From positions 1 through 64,000 of the forward strand of contig NZ_JANCMW010000018.1 of NCBI RefSeq assembly GCF_029207565.1: a stretch of 64,000 nt of DNA, in the 5' to 3' direction. The first letter of the stretch is position 1; each line of letters starts with the position of its first letter. Source of the stretch: Marinobacter iranensis. GTDB lineage: Bacteria; Pseudomonadota; Gammaproteobacteria; Pseudomonadales; Oleiphilaceae. Position numbers and translations under genes: made by a program. The notes under the pieces were generated by a model. That model did not search any database. It saw nothing but the letters and a program-made list of their open reading frames with translations, and had not been told where the DNA came from. Below, one piece after another: positions 8,404-16,566 of the stretch.

Positions 8404-9809
8404 TACAAGTACTCCCGCACGTCGGTTATGAGACCATTCAGCGCCGAGACAGCTGCCATAGCCGGGCTCATGAGATGACTTCGCCCACCTTGACCCTGAC
8501 GGCCCTCAAAATTTCTGTTCGATGTTGACGCACAACGCTCTCCAGGCAACAAACGATCCTCGTTCATTCCCAAGCACATCGAACATCCTGGTCGGCGCCA
8601 TTCAAATCCGGCCTCAATGAATATCTTATCAAGACCTTCTTTTTCGGCCTGCCGTTTCACTGCGCCCGAACCCGGAACAATTAGTGCCTGCTTTAAATGT
8701 TCTGCGATACGACATCCTTTAACCAAATCGGCAACGATGCGGAGGTCCTCAATACGTGAGTTGGTACAAGATCCAATGAAAACTTTATCCAAACGGAGGT
8801 CTTGCATTCGTTGGCCAGGTTCCAGGCCCATATAGGTAAGGGCTCGCTCGAAGCCAGCCCTTCTGATTGGATCATCAATTAGCCCAGGATTAGGAACAAC
8901 GTCGGTCACCGATACGACCATTTCGGGCGATGTCCCCCATGTCACCAACGGCACAACCTCGCCAGCATCAAGGGCTAATGACTTATGGAATAGGGCTCCT
9001 TCATCGGTGTTTAACGAAGTCCAATAATGGACAGCCTCCGGCCAGAGACCTTGCGATGGGCTTTTCGGCCGGTCCTTCAGATATTCCAGTGTGGTCTCGT
9101 CTACGCCAACCAGCCCTGTCCGTGCACCCGCTTCTATCGCCATGTTGCAGAGCGTCATTCTCGCTTCCATGCTCAGTGCCCGGACCGCCTCTCCGGTAAA
9201 TTCAATAACGTGTCCAGTCGCGCCGGCAGTACCGATTCTCTTTATCACATGCAGCGCTAAGTCTTTTGCATAGACGCCTGCCGGCAGACAGCCAGAGACA
9301 CTGATACGGTAGTTTTTAGACTTTTTGAGAGCGAGTGTCTGAGTAGCCAAAACGTGCTCAACGTCTGAAGTCCCGATTCCGAAAGCGAGTGCAGAGAATG
9401 CGCCGTGGGTAGAAGTGTGAGAGTCACCGCAAACGATCGTCAGTCCGGGCTGGGTGATACCCAGCTCGGGTCCAATCACATGGACAATGCCCTGCTCATT
9501 GGATGGGTAGGGGTAGTATTCCGCTCCGGTCAAGCTTTTCAGATTGTCGTCCAGCGCATCAATCTGCGCTCTGGCCAGGTCGTCAGACACTCCAGCCTCG
9601 GGATCGGTCGTTGGGGTGTTATGATCAGCGGTGGCCACAATACTTGACTCAGACCAGACCTTTCTGGACTTCGCCCTCATACCTGCAAAGGCCTGAGGGC
9701 TTGTCACTTCGTTGATAAGGTGCTTGTCGATGTAAATCAGCGCCTCGTCCTTATCAAGATCATGGATCTTGTGACTTTCCCACAGTTTGTCGTACAGAGT
9801 AGAAGGCAT
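8403..9809 (-). CDS. leuC: 3-isopropylmalate dehydratase large-subunit homologue
   Basis: The 468-residue protein is a LeuC homologue of the aconitase superfamily carrying the 4Fe-4S cluster. Seen: CGDSHTSTHGAFSALAFGIG with the first cluster cysteine in its usual neighbourhood, GSCTNSR with the second, and RRPGCSMCLGMN with the last two. The length equals that of biosynthetic LeuC. It pairs with the overlapping leuD gene to add and remove water across a carbon-carbon double bond of a 2-substituted malate or aconitate-like acid. The surrounding CoA-transferase, citryl-CoA-lyase-like and dioxygenase genes point to a catabolic substrate instead of isopropylmalate. Confidence 0.87.
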   Translation of the reverse strand: MPSTLYDKLWESHKIHDLDKDEALIYIDKHLINEVTSPQAFAGMRAKSRKVWSESSIVATADHNTPTTDPEAGVSDDLARAQIDALDDNLKSLTGAEYYPYPSNEQGIVHVIGPELGITQPGLTIVCGDSHTSTHGAFSALAFGIGTSDVEHVLATQTLALKKSKNYRISVSGCLPAGVYAKDLALHVIKRIGTAGATGHVIEFTGEAVRALSMEARMTLCNMAIEAGARTGLVGVDETTLEYLKDRPKSPSQGLWPEAVHYWTSLNTDEGALFHKSLALDAGEVVPLVTWGTSPEMVVSVTDVVPNPGLIDDPIRRAGFERALTYMGLEPGQRMQDLRLDKVFIGSCTNSRIEDLRIVADLVKGCRIAEHLKQALIVPGSGAVKRQAEKEGLDKIFIEAGFEWRRPGCSMCLGMNEDRLLPGERCASTSNRNFEGRQGQGGRSHLMSPAMAAVSALNGLITDVREYL

Positions 9810-9823
9810 AGGTATGACCCGAC

Positions 9824-10585
9824 CTAAGTTGTAAGTTCACCCACCCAGCTAAGTCCCGGGAGAGTCCTTTTAGCCGGAATATACTCACAGCCAACCCAAC
9901 CTCGATAACGACTTTTATCTATAGCCTCTAGCAGCGATCGATACGGCAGGCTTCCGTGGTCTGGTTCGTGACGCCCCGGATGGCCAGCAATCTGTATGTG
10001 AGCAGCTTTCTCACAATTTTCTTTGCAAGCACTCAGGACATTTAAGCCTTCTTTCGCGCAATGGTAGAGATCAAAAAGTAAACCAAGCGGTTCGAGACTT
10101 TGGGTCCACTGGTGGGCATCGTCCAATGATCTAAAAAAATAGTCTGGAACGTCATCTTGATTTATTGCCTCAACAACGAGCTTCAGATTAGTTCCTTCAA
10201 TTTGCTCACTCGCCCACATCACGTTGGACCTGAAAGTACAGCAAGCGTCTTCATACTCACTATCACGCACCACTCCTGCTGTAACGTGCAAGAGGGGGAC
10301 ACCTGCCGCCAATGCGAAATCCATTCCGCGCTGAAACTGCTCTTTGAACAGGGATTCTCGACCAGGAGTCGCCGCTAACCCTTTGGTTCCGGGTAACAGC
10401 GGCAGATTAGCCAATACCTGCTTCAGTTCGTTATCGTCCAGCAGGGTTCGAACCTCGGAGCAGGTCAGACCCTCTGGAAACATGAATTCAACTCCGTCGA
10501 AACCGGCTCGCTTTGCAGCTTCAAACCGACTTTCAAACGGTAATTCCTGAAACATAAGACTGATGTTGGCGGCGAATTTGAGCAT
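9824..10585 (-). CDS. hydroxypyruvate-isomerase-like TIM-barrel protein
   Basis: The 253-residue protein resembles hydroxypyruvate and 2-oxo-tetronate isomerases (AP-endonuclease-type TIM barrel). Seen: MLKFAANISLMFQELPF at the start, RFEAAKRAGFDGVEFMFPEG, EAINQDDVPDYF with the catalytic glutamate, LLFDLYHC and a second metal-ligand region IQIAGHPGRHEPDHG. The ATG at 10585 overlaps the preceding stop as TGATG; a GTG at 10588 is possible. In this setting it probably isomerises a 2-oxo or enol acid made in the pathway, but this is inferred from neighbours alone. Confidence 0.72.
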   Translation of the reverse strand: MLKFAANISLMFQELPFESRFEAAKRAGFDGVEFMFPEGLTCSEVRTLLDDNELKQVLANLPLLPGTKGLAATPGRESLFKEQFQRGMDFALAAGVPLLHVTAGVVRDSEYEDACCTFRSNVMWASEQIEGTNLKLVVEAINQDDVPDYFFRSLDDAHQWTQSLEPLGLLFDLYHCAKEGLNVLSACKENCEKAAHIQIAGHPGRHEPDHGSLPYRSLLEAIDKSRYRGWVGCEYIPAKRTLPGLSWVGELTT

Positions 10586-11739
10586 CACTCAACCTGGGCT
10601 GTTGATTTGGGCTTGTACTTCTGCCGAATTTCTTCGTCAAAATCACCGAGGACAGGAGGAGCCTTGATGTCTCGAAGGGTTTGTCCATCGTATGAGATTG
10701 GAGAGCGAACCGTGCGCCAAACGCCACCCTCGGGGTGGTCGACACTGACCTCAAGCCCCAAGTGTTTTGCCTGCGGATCATTGAGTGCCTCACTAGAGTC
10801 ATACATTGGCGAGTGCGGGACATCCTCACTGATTAGCCGTCGGCACCACTCGTCACGATCACGACCGGCGAAAGCTTCACCGAGGAGCTTGATCAATCGC
10901 TCCTGGTTTTCGATACGCTTTTCTCTACTGCAAAACAAGGGATCTTCAAACAGGTTTGGCTGGTCAATTGCATTCGCCAGGCCTTGCCAGAATTTCTCAG
11001 GAGACGACATGTGCAGCGCGATCCACTTCTTGTCCTTGCACTCAACAACATACGACTGAGAGACGCTGGGTCGACTGTAAGGCCCCATAATCTCGCCCTC
11101 CGAGAAGTAGTGGGTGAATGCATCCAAATTAAAGTGGCACATCGATTCCAGCATCGACACTTCAACGGTTCTCCCTTTGCCTGTGGTGTTGCGTTCATGC
11201 AAGGCGCCAAGGATGCCGTAAGCCGCGTAGAAACCAGTCAGAGAGTCCGCCATCGCAGGGCCAACCACTCTGGGGTTTTCAGGATTAATCAGCAGATGCA
11301 AAAACCCACTAGCTGCTTGTGCCACGGTGTCGTAGGCTGGACGGTCCGACGCTGGGCCGTCCTTGCCAAATCCGCTTATTGAGCAGTAAATAAGTCGGGG
11401 ATTGAGCGCTCTCAGCCTTTCTTCACCGGCACCAAGGCGATCGGCCGTTCCAGGACGGAAGTTCTGAATGTAAATGTCAGCGTCCTTGATGAGCTCATCG
11501 AAGATGGCCAAATCCTCGTCGAGCTTGGTGTTTAGCGTGATACTGCGTTTATTGCGGTTATACGTCTGAAAGTGAGGGCTGTAGAGACCGCCTTTAAAGG
11601 ATCGGAACGGGTCACCTGTACCAGGCTTTTCCACCTTGATCACTTCCGCGCCGAGATCCGCCAATAGCATTCCTGCGTTCGGGCCCGTTATGAAGGTTCC
11701 TTGTTCAATTACTTTTATGCCAGACAAGACCTTATCCAT
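10585..11739 (-). CDS. CaiB/BaiF family (class III) CoA-transferase
   Basis: The 384-residue protein is a class III CoA-transferase, moving CoA between carboxylic acids. Seen: VLSGIKVIEQGTFITGPNAG, LADLGAEVIKVEKPGTGDPFR, the region RPAYDTVAQAASG with the catalytic aspartate, TGFYAAYGILGAL, and the C-terminal DHPEGGVWRTVRSPI. The ATG at 11739 has AAGGAGG upstream; a longer frame to 11817 adds no conserved sequence. Its stop overlaps the next gene. Beside a citryl-CoA-lyase-like gene it most likely activates the acid that the lyase then cleaves, as in itaconate breakdown. Confidence 0.85.
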   Translation of the reverse strand: MDKVLSGIKVIEQGTFITGPNAGMLLADLGAEVIKVEKPGTGDPFRSFKGGLYSPHFQTYNRNKRSITLNTKLDEDLAIFDELIKDADIYIQNFRPGTADRLGAGEERLRALNPRLIYCSISGFGKDGPASDRPAYDTVAQAASGFLHLLINPENPRVVGPAMADSLTGFYAAYGILGALHERNTTGKGRTVEVSMLESMCHFNLDAFTHYFSEGEIMGPYSRPSVSQSYVVECKDKKWIALHMSSPEKFWQGLANAIDQPNLFEDPLFCSREKRIENQERLIKLLGEAFAGRDRDEWCRRLISEDVPHSPMYDSSEALNDPQAKHLGLEVSVDHPEGGVWRTVRSPISYDGQTLRDIKAPPVLGDFDEEIRQKYKPKSTAQVE

Positions 11740-11820
11740 TAAATGCCTCCTTCGACCTGATGTAGTTCTTAAGGCGATTCTGCCGTTGCGTGTTTCACGC
11801 GAATGAATTGGAGCCAATTC

Positions 11821-12615
11821 TCAATCGTTAGAAGGCATATCACCTGTATATTCATATTCCCGTGTTGCCTGATAAGAGAGTGCAAAGCCAATTGGAGACT
11901 GTTGCTCCTCATAAAGATGAGCGACCAGCCCGGCGCTACGAGCCAGAATAGGTACCCCGCGCAGTGCTTGAAGAGGGAAGCCAGCGCCAAGCAGGACCGC
12001 AGGAATTGCTGCAGAAACATTAAGCTTCAGAGGTTTCCCTACAATCTCGGGAATGACTTTTTCGATCTCCTCCGCGATTTCGACATAGCTCAAGTCTGAG
12101 CCAGCCTCAGAAGCTGTATTAAACAAAGCGGAAACTCTGGGGTCTCGTGATTTATGGAGGGGATGCCCATACCCCGGGAGAGGCTTCCTGGCCGCGCGAT
12201 ACTCCGAAACCACATCGCGTGCAGAGTCCTGTAGCGATTTGCCGGACGACATTCTTTGCTTAACTTCATCCAACATCTCACCGGCATTGGCGGAGGCACC
12301 CAGTATCACTGAGCCACAACCAAGCAGACCAGCAGCAACGGCTCCCTGAAGAGCCTCGGGTGAGGCGGCGTAAGTCATCCGAGCGGCCTGAACACTCGGG
12401 ACAAGTCCATGCTCGGTGATAGCAACGAGAGTGGCATCCAGCACTTTCAGCGTTGCTTTCGTTGGTGCCTTACCCGTCAAAAGCAGAAAGAAATATTCTG
12501 TGAAGGAGAGTTTTCCAATAACCTCTGCACAAAGATCCCGCCCGCGGACCACGATGGTGTCTTCATCCGATGTACAGATGGCGCTACTCGGGGTGGTTGC
12601 TTTACCAATTTTCAT
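11821..12615 (-). CDS. citryl-CoA-lyase-like protein (short citrate synthase fold)
   Basis: The 264-residue protein matches the C-terminal catalytic half of citrate synthase and is the size of stand-alone citryl-CoA lyases. Seen: an N-terminal IVVRGRDLCAEVIGKLSFTEYF, the citrate-synthase motif GYGHPLHKSRDPR with the active histidine, and the C-terminal ARSAGLVAHLYEEQ. Such enzymes split citryl-CoA-type thioesters to acetyl-CoA or a relative and a 2-oxo acid. AAGGAGA lies at good spacing before the ATG. It lies 81 bases ahead of the CoA-transferase gene. The natural substrate is unknown; methylcitryl- or other substituted citryl-CoA acids are possible. Confidence 0.75.
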   Translation of the reverse strand: MKIGKATTPSSAICTSDEDTIVVRGRDLCAEVIGKLSFTEYFFLLLTGKAPTKATLKVLDATLVAITEHGLVPSVQAARMTYAASPEALQGAVAAGLLGCGSVILGASANAGEMLDEVKQRMSSGKSLQDSARDVVSEYRAARKPLPGYGHPLHKSRDPRVSALFNTASEAGSDLSYVEIAEEIEKVIPEIVGKPLKLNVSAAIPAVLLGAGFPLQALRGVPILARSAGLVAHLYEEQQSPIGFALSYQATREYEYTGDMPSND

Positions 12616-12639
12616 TCAAAATCTCCTTGTTTCCCTGAT

Positions 12640-13503
12640 TTACTTGTATTCGGTAAGCCGGAAATCGAAGTTGGCGGTGTAGTACGGAGCATCCTGATAA
12701 GAACCGTCCGGAGCACTCCCGGCCGGGTGCCGGGTGAAGTCAACGATCAGGCTTCGTTTGACCCCGAACACGCAATCGGTGTCGAGATACGGGCCACCTG
12801 CAACAAATATCTGCGTATTTACAGAATGGTATCCAGGAGTGCTGATTTTGAAATGAACATGCCCGGGACGGTTAGGATGACGACCTGATTTGGCTTGCAT
12901 TTTTCCGGCAGGGCCATCGGTCGGGATTGGATAATAATTCGGTTTGATAGACCAAAAGGAGTATCGACCTTCAGAGTCGGTTCGGATCTTGGCCCTGGCT
13001 TGCATTCTGTCTTCATCCGGCGATTGCATGTCATAGTGGCCTTCACCATCGCCAGACCAGACGTCAAGCAAGGCATTCGCCAGAGGCTCATCCGCCGAAT
13101 TCAGAACTCGACCGAAGTAATAGGCTTTCTCGCCAACCGCACCTTGAGATATATCACTGCCGAGCGCCATTTCGGGCGCGCCTTCCCAATAAAACGGCCC
13201 CTCCACAGTCTCTTCCAGACAATGATCGCCTCGGTGCTGGTTTAATCCGATAGTGAGGGTTGATACGCCCAAAAGGTCTGACAGAAGAATGAATTCTTGC
13301 CGTTTGGAGGTACAGATTTGTCCCGTTTCAGTGAGAAACCTGATTGCTGCCTCCCACTCCTCCGGAGACAACTTCAGCTCGGAAACGCATGCGTGCAGGT
13401 GATAGACCACGCTGCGCATAATCTCTTTGAAGCGCTGATCCTCGCATTGGTCAAAACTGCTCAACACCTCCTTGAGATGTGCATCCGTATCAAAACTCAC
13501 CAT
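12640..13503 (-). CDS. intradiol ring-cleavage dioxygenase, hydroxyquinol 1,2-dioxygenase type
   Basis: The 287-residue protein is an intradiol dioxygenase with the N-terminal helical dimerisation domain (about 20-100) of catechol and hydroxyquinol enzymes. Seen: ETVEGPFYWEGAPE, the first iron tyrosine in GEGHYDMQ, the second in KPNYYPIP, the two iron histidines in RPGHVHFKIS, and PYLDTDCVFGVKRSLIVDF, which is hydroxyquinol-like. It would open a catechol or trihydroxybenzene ring between the hydroxyls to a muconate-type diacid. It is the first gene of the leftward operon, divergent from a LysR gene that probably controls it. The exact aromatic substrate is uncertain. Confidence 0.82.
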   Translation of the reverse strand: MVSFDTDAHLKEVLSSFDQCEDQRFKEIMRSVVYHLHACVSELKLSPEEWEAAIRFLTETGQICTSKRQEFILLSDLLGVSTLTIGLNQHRGDHCLEETVEGPFYWEGAPEMALGSDISQGAVGEKAYYFGRVLNSADEPLANALLDVWSGDGEGHYDMQSPDEDRMQARAKIRTDSEGRYSFWSIKPNYYPIPTDGPAGKMQAKSGRHPNRPGHVHFKISTPGYHSVNTQIFVAGGPYLDTDCVFGVKRSLIVDFTRHPAGSAPDGSYQDAPYYTANFDFRLTEYK

Positions 13504-13629
13504 CGCTACGCCCTCTTGTTTTTGAACTTACTCGGCAACTGTTTTTAACCTTAGCGCTTAGCAATACTGGAAAAAAGTGATAAATTTACATGCAAACAAT
13601 CGATGCCATCACTAGTTGAGGAGCTTGTA
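13504..13629. promoter_or_regulatory. divergent promoter region, dioxygenase operon and LysR gene
   Basis: The 126-base AT-rich gap separates the leftward dioxygenase start from the rightward LysR start, where a LysR protein normally binds. I could not pick out a convincing T-N11-A box or core promoters by eye, so only the arrangement supports this entry. Confidence 0.35.
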
Positions 13630-14523
13630 GTGGAACTCAGACACTTGCGTTATTTTTCGGCTCTGGCGGAGACACTCAACTTCACGCGGGCAGCAGAAAA
13701 GAACCACGTGACCCAATCGACACTGTCACATCAAATAAAGCAGTTGGAAGAGGAGTTGAGCGTCCCTTTATTCGAACGGGTTGGGAAACGAGTCCTGATT
13801 ACCGAGGCTGGGGACAGTTTACTGGCGCAGATCACACCCGCACTGAAGCAAATTGACCTAGCAGTGAATGCCTTGTTGACGTCGCCAGGAACGATGACTG
13901 GCTGCATTCGTATAGGGGCAACCTACACGTTCAACACAAACCTCGTTCCAAAATACCTGGCGACGTTTCTCTCGAAAAACCCCGAAATGAAGATTGTTTC
14001 CGAAGAACTTCCGCAAGCTGAGATTATCCGAAAGTTGGAGGAGGATTCCCTGGATCTCGGAATAGCCTATCGGCCCAATGAGGGGCACGATCTATGGTTT
14101 GAGCCGCTCTTCAACGAAGAGATGGTCCTGATTACAGGTGTCAATCATCCTCTTGCGAAACGCAAACGCGTACGCATGATTGAACTCAACAACATGCGAA
14201 TGACATTGCTCCCGAAAATCTTCAATACAAGGCAACAGTTGGACGAGTGCTTTCGCGCCTGCGGAGCCGAACCGCAGATTGTCGTTGAAATGAACGCAAT
14301 TTCACCCATGTTGGAACTGGTAAGGCAAACAGATCTTGTGGCTATCGTTGGCGAAACCGCCCTGGACTCTGCAAAAGGCCTCTCCGCTGTGGCCCTTGAG
14401 AACCCCACACCAATACGCACCCCTGGTGTGTTGTGGAAGAAAGGGGGACGTGAGAATGCCGCCGTAAACGAATTCGCTGCAATGATTCGCAGGAGCGTGG
14501 CTCTCAGGGAAGGTGACGGGTGA
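13630..14523 (+). CDS. LysR family transcriptional regulator
   Basis: The 297-residue protein has the LysR winged helix at the N-terminus (ELRHLRYFSALAETLNFTRAAE, then TQSTLSHQIKQLEEELSVPLF) and the periplasmic-binding-like effector domain from about residue 90. The GTG at 13630 is chosen because the protein then begins exactly at the usual LysR start and GAGGAG lies six bases upstream; an ATG at 13603 would add nine residues. Divergent placement beside the intradiol dioxygenase gene suggests it activates the catabolic operon in response to an aromatic or muconate-type inducer. Confidence 0.88.
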   Translation: MELRHLRYFSALAETLNFTRAAEKNHVTQSTLSHQIKQLEEELSVPLFERVGKRVLITEAGDSLLAQITPALKQIDLAVNALLTSPGTMTGCIRIGATYTFNTNLVPKYLATFLSKNPEMKIVSEELPQAEIIRKLEEDSLDLGIAYRPNEGHDLWFEPLFNEEMVLITGVNHPLAKRKRVRMIELNNMRMTLLPKIFNTRQQLDECFRACGAEPQIVVEMNAISPMLELVRQTDLVAIVGETALDSAKGLSAVALENPTPIRTPGVLWKKGGRENAAVNEFAAMIRRSVALREGDG

Positions 14524-14786
14524 TAAGTGGAGATCTGAAATCCGATCTGTAATCGCGGATTTAACAGTCAAGAGTACTGAGCAATAACTCCCGAACAATG
14601 GACACTCGGACAGTGCCTTTGAATTATAGTTAGTAACGCGATTGCGGAGCATGGCTCTGTCGGGAGTGATCCTGATCCTGGCGTTATCCCCAAATCTGAA
14701 CGTTCGCTTTGCGACCTAGCTGGCCAGCAGAAAACAATTTTCTGAACCATACTTAAAGGCCCTTACCCTCCAAAGAGGGCCATGTC
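14524..14786. other. non-coding stretch with degenerate attC-like sequence
   Basis: No gene is seen. Bases 14634-14686 run from TAAC to GGCGTTA over almost the same length as the attC at the left edge (53 against 54 bases). The outer arms TAACGC and GCGTTA pair perfectly, but the 7-base boxes do not fit the consensus and the inner arms do not pair. Eleven bases further on begins GAACGTTCGCTTTGCGACC, the partner of the motif at 947-965. This looks like a decayed copy of the left junction. Confidence 0.35.
14698..14716 (+). repeat. right copy of island-edge repeat
   Basis: The motif GAACGTTCGCTTTGCGACC matches 947-965 at 17 of 19 positions, in the same orientation and at the same distance from GGCGTTA. 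Together the two copies bracket about 13.7 kb of atypical DNA. Confidence 0.5.
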
Positions 14787-15174
14787 ATGACGTTTCCTAT
14801 CAGTAAGGCTCCCTGGAACAAGGGAAAGCTCGTTGGCCAGAAGCTACCGCTCAAACTCGAGCAAATATGGGCTATCCGTATTCGGTTGGAGATTGCAAAG
14901 AATATCCGCGAACTGGCGATGTTCAACATGGCGATTGATTGCAAACTCCGATCCTGCGATATGGTAAAGCTCTTGGTGCGAGATATTTCCAGAAACGGAG
15001 AGGTTTTGGATCGGGCGCAAGTCATCCAGCAGAAAACCAGTCAACCTGTTCAGTTTGAGATAACCAAAAAGACTCGCAAATCGGTCGAAGCATGGATCGA
15101 ATTTCGCGGACTATCAGGTATGGATTATGGACTTACCCCGGTCCACTCTGGGTCGGGCTTTTCCATGGAACCAC
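14787..15174 (+). pseudogene. tyrosine recombinase/integrase, C-terminal half lost
   Basis: The readable part resembles a small tyrosine recombinase family of about 200 residues: NKGKLVGQKLPLKLEQIWAI, NMAIDCKLRSCDMVKLLVRDI with the first catalytic arginine, and QKTSQPVQFEITKKTRKSVEAWI. After about residue 110 similarity fades and the frame runs into the 3' end of the Fic gene on the other strand. The HxxR and catalytic tyrosine segments are absent. It is a broken integrase, probably a relic of the mobility of the accessory DNA on either side. Confidence 0.7.
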
Positions 15175-16362
15175 CTACTGGGGTGAGAGTTTGGGGAAAT
15201 AGACTGGCTCAGCATGTTCCGGAACAGACCACAGAAGTGGCGAGCGACTATCCTTTGGGTCTGCATCGACCAGCAAGCCTTGATCGCGAAGCTTTTTAAG
15301 CAGTCGCCGGGCAGTTCGCTCATCACGCTCCCCAGTTAATGTCAGGGCATCAGACCTTGAGATCGATCCCTGAATGAACGCCTGATACAGAACCCATGTA
15401 GAAGCGGGTTTCAGGTCATCCCTGCTCGCCACGAAGTCTTCGATTCGACGTTTCATCGATTTCAGGTTCAGAAGTTCTGAAATGTAGCTGACTTGGTCAA
15501 CGGAGGTGTCCAGAACAAAATGACAGAACCGGGCCAGACCAAGCTCACTGAGCGGGCCTCTGCCATCGGTTTGGCCCTGCTGGACGGCGTCAGCTTGAGC
15601 CAAGTTGCTTTTGTACTTCTCGGAGTAAATCGCAAGCCCACGGCTCAAACACCAGACGCCCACGCTTTCCAGTCCAGCCGCCCGGAATGCCGCATCCGTC
15701 CAAAGACGAACAACTCGGCCATTGCCATCCAGGAATGGGTGGATCCAGAGGAATCGGTGGTGTGCAGCTGCGATTGCGATCAGACGTCGATCACCTTGGT
15801 GTCTGACACTTTTATATTCGTTGCAGAACTGCGTCATTAGCTGTTCCAAGTGTTCGGCGTCAGGCGGTATGTGCCGACCAACCTTTACCCCTCGATCCCT
15901 GAACTTTCCACCCTCAACCCAGACGACTTCCCCCGTTTCATCCAGCTCGACCTTTTTAAGATCGCTAGGCAAGTCCCTGTAGAATCGGCGATGCAGCTCT
16001 TTGATGAAGTCCACGGAAATAACTTCTTCCAGACTCCGATCCTCAGAAGCTATCCACGCCTGTACGTCGATGTGGGCAAGAGACTCAATCTGTTTGTCCC
16101 GAGCAACCGGATCGTCCTCAAAATTTCCCCGCTGGGCCTCGCGGATCTGGTGAGGGAGGGTTCGATTGCCTTCAATCAGATTGCTGTAGTACGAGTTGAT
16201 GACAGCCATGTGCCGGCGCAACGTATCCGCTGTCTCCGGCTCAAGCTGGCCGGAGACCTGAGCGGCCTTCCTGTTCAGGATGCTGGCCAGATCGAGAAGC
16301 CCCTCTTCCGTACAGGATTTCTCGTTTGGCGCAAAAGGCGCGGCACTCATCCAGGATGTCAT
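15175..16362 (-). CDS. Fic family protein (AMP-transferase type) with C-terminal winged helix
   Basis: The 395-residue protein has the Fic core motif HPFLDGNGRVVR at about residue 208 and, ahead of it, the inhibitory motif SNLIEGNR, fitting (S/T)xxxE(G/N). This makes it a class II Fic protein with built-in inhibition. Such enzymes usually attach AMP to hydroxyl groups of target proteins. The C-terminal 60 residues look like a winged helix-turn-helix. The ATG at 16362 (MTSWMSAAPFAPNE) matches the usual family start and has AAGG upstream; a frame open to 16518 would include a repeat-encoded PDKYPDKLPD tail. The 12-bp repeats around its start suggest self-regulation. Confidence 0.82.
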   Translation of the reverse strand: MTSWMSAAPFAPNEKSCTEEGLLDLASILNRKAAQVSGQLEPETADTLRRHMAVINSYYSNLIEGNRTLPHQIREAQRGNFEDDPVARDKQIESLAHIDVQAWIASEDRSLEEVISVDFIKELHRRFYRDLPSDLKKVELDETGEVVWVEGGKFRDRGVKVGRHIPPDAEHLEQLMTQFCNEYKSVRHQGDRRLIAIAAAHHRFLWIHPFLDGNGRVVRLWTDAAFRAAGLESVGVWCLSRGLAIYSEKYKSNLAQADAVQQGQTDGRGPLSELGLARFCHFVLDTSVDQVSYISELLNLKSMKRRIEDFVASRDDLKPASTWVLYQAFIQGSISRSDALTLTGERDERTARRLLKKLRDQGLLVDADPKDSRSPLLWSVPEHAEPVYFPKLSPQ

Positions 16363-16397
16363 CTGATACCTTAATTCGTGTAGTGATTCTGAGTTTC

Positions 16398-16445
16398 TGT
16401 CCGGCAGTTTGTCCGGGTATTTGTCCGGCATTATGACCGGTCGCC
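16398..16445. repeat. array of four 12-bp direct repeats upstream of the Fic gene
   Basis: TGTCCGG or TGACCGG begins at 16398, 16410, 16422 and 16434, exactly 12 bases apart. The last base positions of each unit vary. The array starts 36 bases upstream of the chosen Fic start, between the gene and its probable promoter. If translation starts at 16518 instead, the array would encode PDKYPDKLPD. Confidence 0.8.
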
Positions 16446-16566
16446 AGCAGCGGCACAGAGTTCCCGCTGATGGCAATATATTTTCCTTGGAGCCAGTATA
16501 AATAGGCACTGACATCATTTCCAGTTTTTGGAACTCAGTTTCATCTGGTCATATTTGCTGTTTTCC

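Noticed and set aside
14634..14686. functional second attC site
   Set aside because: Outer arms pair but the 7-base boxes do not fit RYYYAAC/GTTRRRY and the inner arms do not pair, so it is only listed as degenerate.
16362..16518. longer Fic protein starting at 16518
   Set aside because: The extra 52 residues are encoded by the 12-bp repeats and have no family match; MTSWMSAAP at 16362 is the usual start.
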